This document shows, in pieces, positions 62,566 through 64,000 of a DNA stretch of 64,000 bases (within the stretch, counting starts at the first letter, position 1; each line of letters begins with the position of its first letter). The stretch comes from Lachnospira eligens (GTDB lineage: Bacteria; Bacillota; Clostridia; Lachnospirales; Lachnospiraceae). A program made the position numbers and the translations under genes. A model generated the notes under the pieces. It did not search any database, was not told the origin of the DNA, and saw nothing but the letters and a program-made list of their open reading frames with translations. The DNA is taken from NCBI RefSeq assembly GCF_009680455.1, contig NZ_WKRD01000005.1, positions 1-64,000 of the forward strand, given 5' to 3'.

Positions 62566-63444
62566 ATGTATAAAATTCTTAAGGCTGAGAAGTTAGCAGA
62601 GAAGATCTTCCTTATGGATGTTGAAGCTCCTAGAGTTGCTAAACATTGTGAACCTGGCCAGTTCGTTATTGTAAAGATGGATGATTTGGGCGAAAGAATT
62701 CCACTTACTATTTGTGATTATGACAGAGAAGCAGGAACTATAACAATAGTTGTTCAGATAGTTGGAGCGTCTACTGAGAAGATGTCACATCTTAAAGCAG
62801 GAGATGCATTTGAAGATTTTGTTGGACCTCTTGGATGTCCATCAGAGCTTATCAGCAAGGATATTGAAGAACTCAAAAAGATGAATATTGTATTCATTGC
62901 CGGAGGTCTTGGAACAGCACCTGTATATCCACAGGTTAAATGGATGCATGAGCATGGTGTAGATGTTGATGTTATCGTTGGTGCTAAGAATAAGGAACTT
63001 ATAATCTTAGAGGAAGAGATGAAGGCTGTTGCTGGTAATCTTTACATAACAACTGATGATGGAAGCTATGTAAGAAAAGGTATGGGTACAGATGTGCTTA
63101 AGGATCTTGTTGCAGAAGGAAAACATTATGATTTATGTGTAGCAATCGGACCTATGATTATGATGAAATTCGTCTGTCTTCTTACTAAGGAACTTGGAAT
63201 TCCTACAATTGTCAGCATGAATCCGATTATGGTTGATGGAACTGGTATGTGTGGTGCATGTCGTCTTAAGGTTGGCGATGAGATTAAGTTTGCATGTGTT
63301 GACGGACCTGAATTTGACGGTCATCTTGTTGACTTTGACCAGGCTATGAAGAGAAGTGCTATGTACAGAACTGAAGAGGGAAGAGCAATGCTCAAGCTTC
63401 AGGAAGGCGATACACATCACGGCGGTTGTGGACAGTGTAATTAG
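62566..63444 (+). CDS. NfnA-like FAD/NAD-binding ferredoxin reductase subunit
   Basis: The start at 62566 follows AAAGGAGA. The 292-residue protein has an FAD-binding beta barrel (about 1-100; RIPLTICDYD), an NAD-binding domain (about 105-215; GGLGTAPVYPQ) and a C-terminal iron-sulfur motif C-GAC-RLKVGDEIKFAC ending HGGCGQCN. It is the small subunit type that pairs with glutamate synthase-like large subunits in NADH-dependent ferredoxin:NADP oxidoreductase (NfnAB) or sulfide dehydrogenase. The large-subunit gene follows, supporting NfnA. Confidence 0.85.
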   Translation: MYKILKAEKLAEKIFLMDVEAPRVAKHCEPGQFVIVKMDDLGERIPLTICDYDREAGTITIVVQIVGASTEKMSHLKAGDAFEDFVGPLGCPSELISKDIEELKKMNIVFIAGGLGTAPVYPQVKWMHEHGVDVDVIVGAKNKELIILEEEMKAVAGNLYITTDDGSYVRKGMGTDVLKDLVAEGKHYDLCVAIGPMIMMKFVCLLTKELGIPTIVSMNPIMVDGTGMCGACRLKVGDEIKFACVDGPEFDGHLVDFDQAMKRSAMYRTEEGRAMLKLQEGDTHHGGCGQCN

Positions 63445-63461
63445 AAAGGATGGGTTTCAAA

Positions 63462-64000
63462 ATGGACGTAATGAAGAAAGTGCCAGTCAGAGAGCAGGCT
63501 CCTGACGTAAGAAATAAGAATTTTGATGAAGTATGTCTTGGATATAACAAGGAAGAAGCTATGGAAGAGGCAACAAGATGCCTTAACTGTAAGAATGCAA
63601 GATGTGTTCAGGGCTGTCCTGTATCTATCGATATCCCAGCATTTATTCATCAGGTAAAAGAAGGAAATATTGAGGAAGCATATAAGATTATTGGTAAGTC
63701 AAGTGCACTTCCTGCTGTATGTGGCCGTGTATGTCCACAGGAGACACAGTGTGAAGGTCAGTGTATCAGAGGAATCAAGGGTGAATCAGTATCAATTGGT
63801 AAGCTTGAAAGATTTGTTGCTGACTGGGCAAGAGAGAATAATGTTGAGCCAGAGAAGCCAACAGAGAAGAAAGGCAAGAAAGTTGCTGTTATCGGTTCAG
63901 GTCCTTCAGGACTTACATGTGCCGGAGATCTTGCAAAAATGGGATATGACGTAACTATATTCGAGGCTTTACATGAGGCTGGTGGTGTATTAGTATATGG
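63462..64000 (+). CDS. NfnB/GltA-like large subunit, truncated by window end
   Basis: The start at 63462 follows AGAAAGGATGG; 179 codons are visible and the frame runs off the window. The N-terminal domain has two cysteine clusters for 4Fe-4S centres (CLNCKNARCVQGCP and CGRVCPQETQCEGQC). An FAD-binding Rossmann motif VIGSGPSG follows. This is the start of the glutamate synthase small-subunit type, used in NfnB. It is 17 bases after the NfnA-like gene. Confidence 0.88.
   Translation, partial: MDVMKKVPVREQAPDVRNKNFDEVCLGYNKEEAMEEATRCLNCKNARCVQGCPVSIDIPAFIHQVKEGNIEEAYKIIGKSSALPAVCGRVCPQETQCEGQCIRGIKGESVSIGKLERFVADWARENNVEPEKPTEKKGKKVAVIGSGPSGLTCAGDLAKMGYDVTIFEALHEAGGVLVY

Overview
The window is low-GC, gene-dense Firmicute DNA and most likely comes from a Lachnospiraceae genome. 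The hexuronate (pectin) catabolism genes, chemotaxis and PilZ genes, and InlB- and Big2-repeat surface proteins suggest something close to Lachnospira (formerly Eubacterium) eligens. The species is an inference; no database search was possible.

Layout. Bases 1-160 carry what looks like the last bases of a 23S rRNA gene and a terminator, with no 5S gene between. At 254-2726 is a zinc-ribbon membrane protein with a TPM-domain protein. At 2848-19514 is an accessory island: a BceRS-like two-component system, a LytTR/GHKL (AgrA/AgrC-like) two-component system, an array of six paralogous membrane-anchored proteins (A1-A6) and two small secreted proteins (D1, D2), an ABC-2 type transport operon, and a BceAB-like transporter. 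At 19603-25468 are cheV, a GC-rich multi-hairpin element, a SIR2-like fragment, hisH, hisF, ung and a small multidrug-export protein. tRNA-Glu(CTC) is at 25636. At 25799-36794 is the conserved operon rimP-nusA-ylxR-ylxQ-infB-rbfA-nrnA-truB-ribF-rpsO-pnp, followed by a HIT protein, a YebC-like protein, a PilZ protein and a YvyF-like protein. At 39876-45684 are the hexuronate genes (uxaC and a LacI regulator on the minus strand, uxaB and uxaA on the plus strand); kdgK is at 55381-56493. A second GHKL/LytTR pair (45733-47768) lies divergent from a surface-protein operon (47994-55283). A 1300-residue Big2 protein, a TPR/chitobiase-like protein and an NfnAB-like pair, cut by the window edge, finish the window.

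The most interesting part is the array at 6519-12989. Five promoters share one 68-bp geometry: direct repeats ACCACTTGT and ACCGCTTGT starting 20 bp apart, then TTGAAA, 17 bp, TACATT. The repeats resemble the LytTR (AgrA-type) binding consensus, so the adjacent LytTR regulator probably drives a co-regulated set of secreted and anchored proteins. The array bears marks of expansion, domain shuffling and loss: two A genes carry leader scars where a D gene appears to have been deleted. The last A gene overlaps the ABC operon by 8 bp. A BceR-type box (TTACA-N4-TGTAA) precedes the BceAB-like transporter, consistent with control by the BceRS-like pair at the other end of the island. The whole looks like a quorum- or signal-controlled bacteriocin-like or envelope-defence island; its function is not established.
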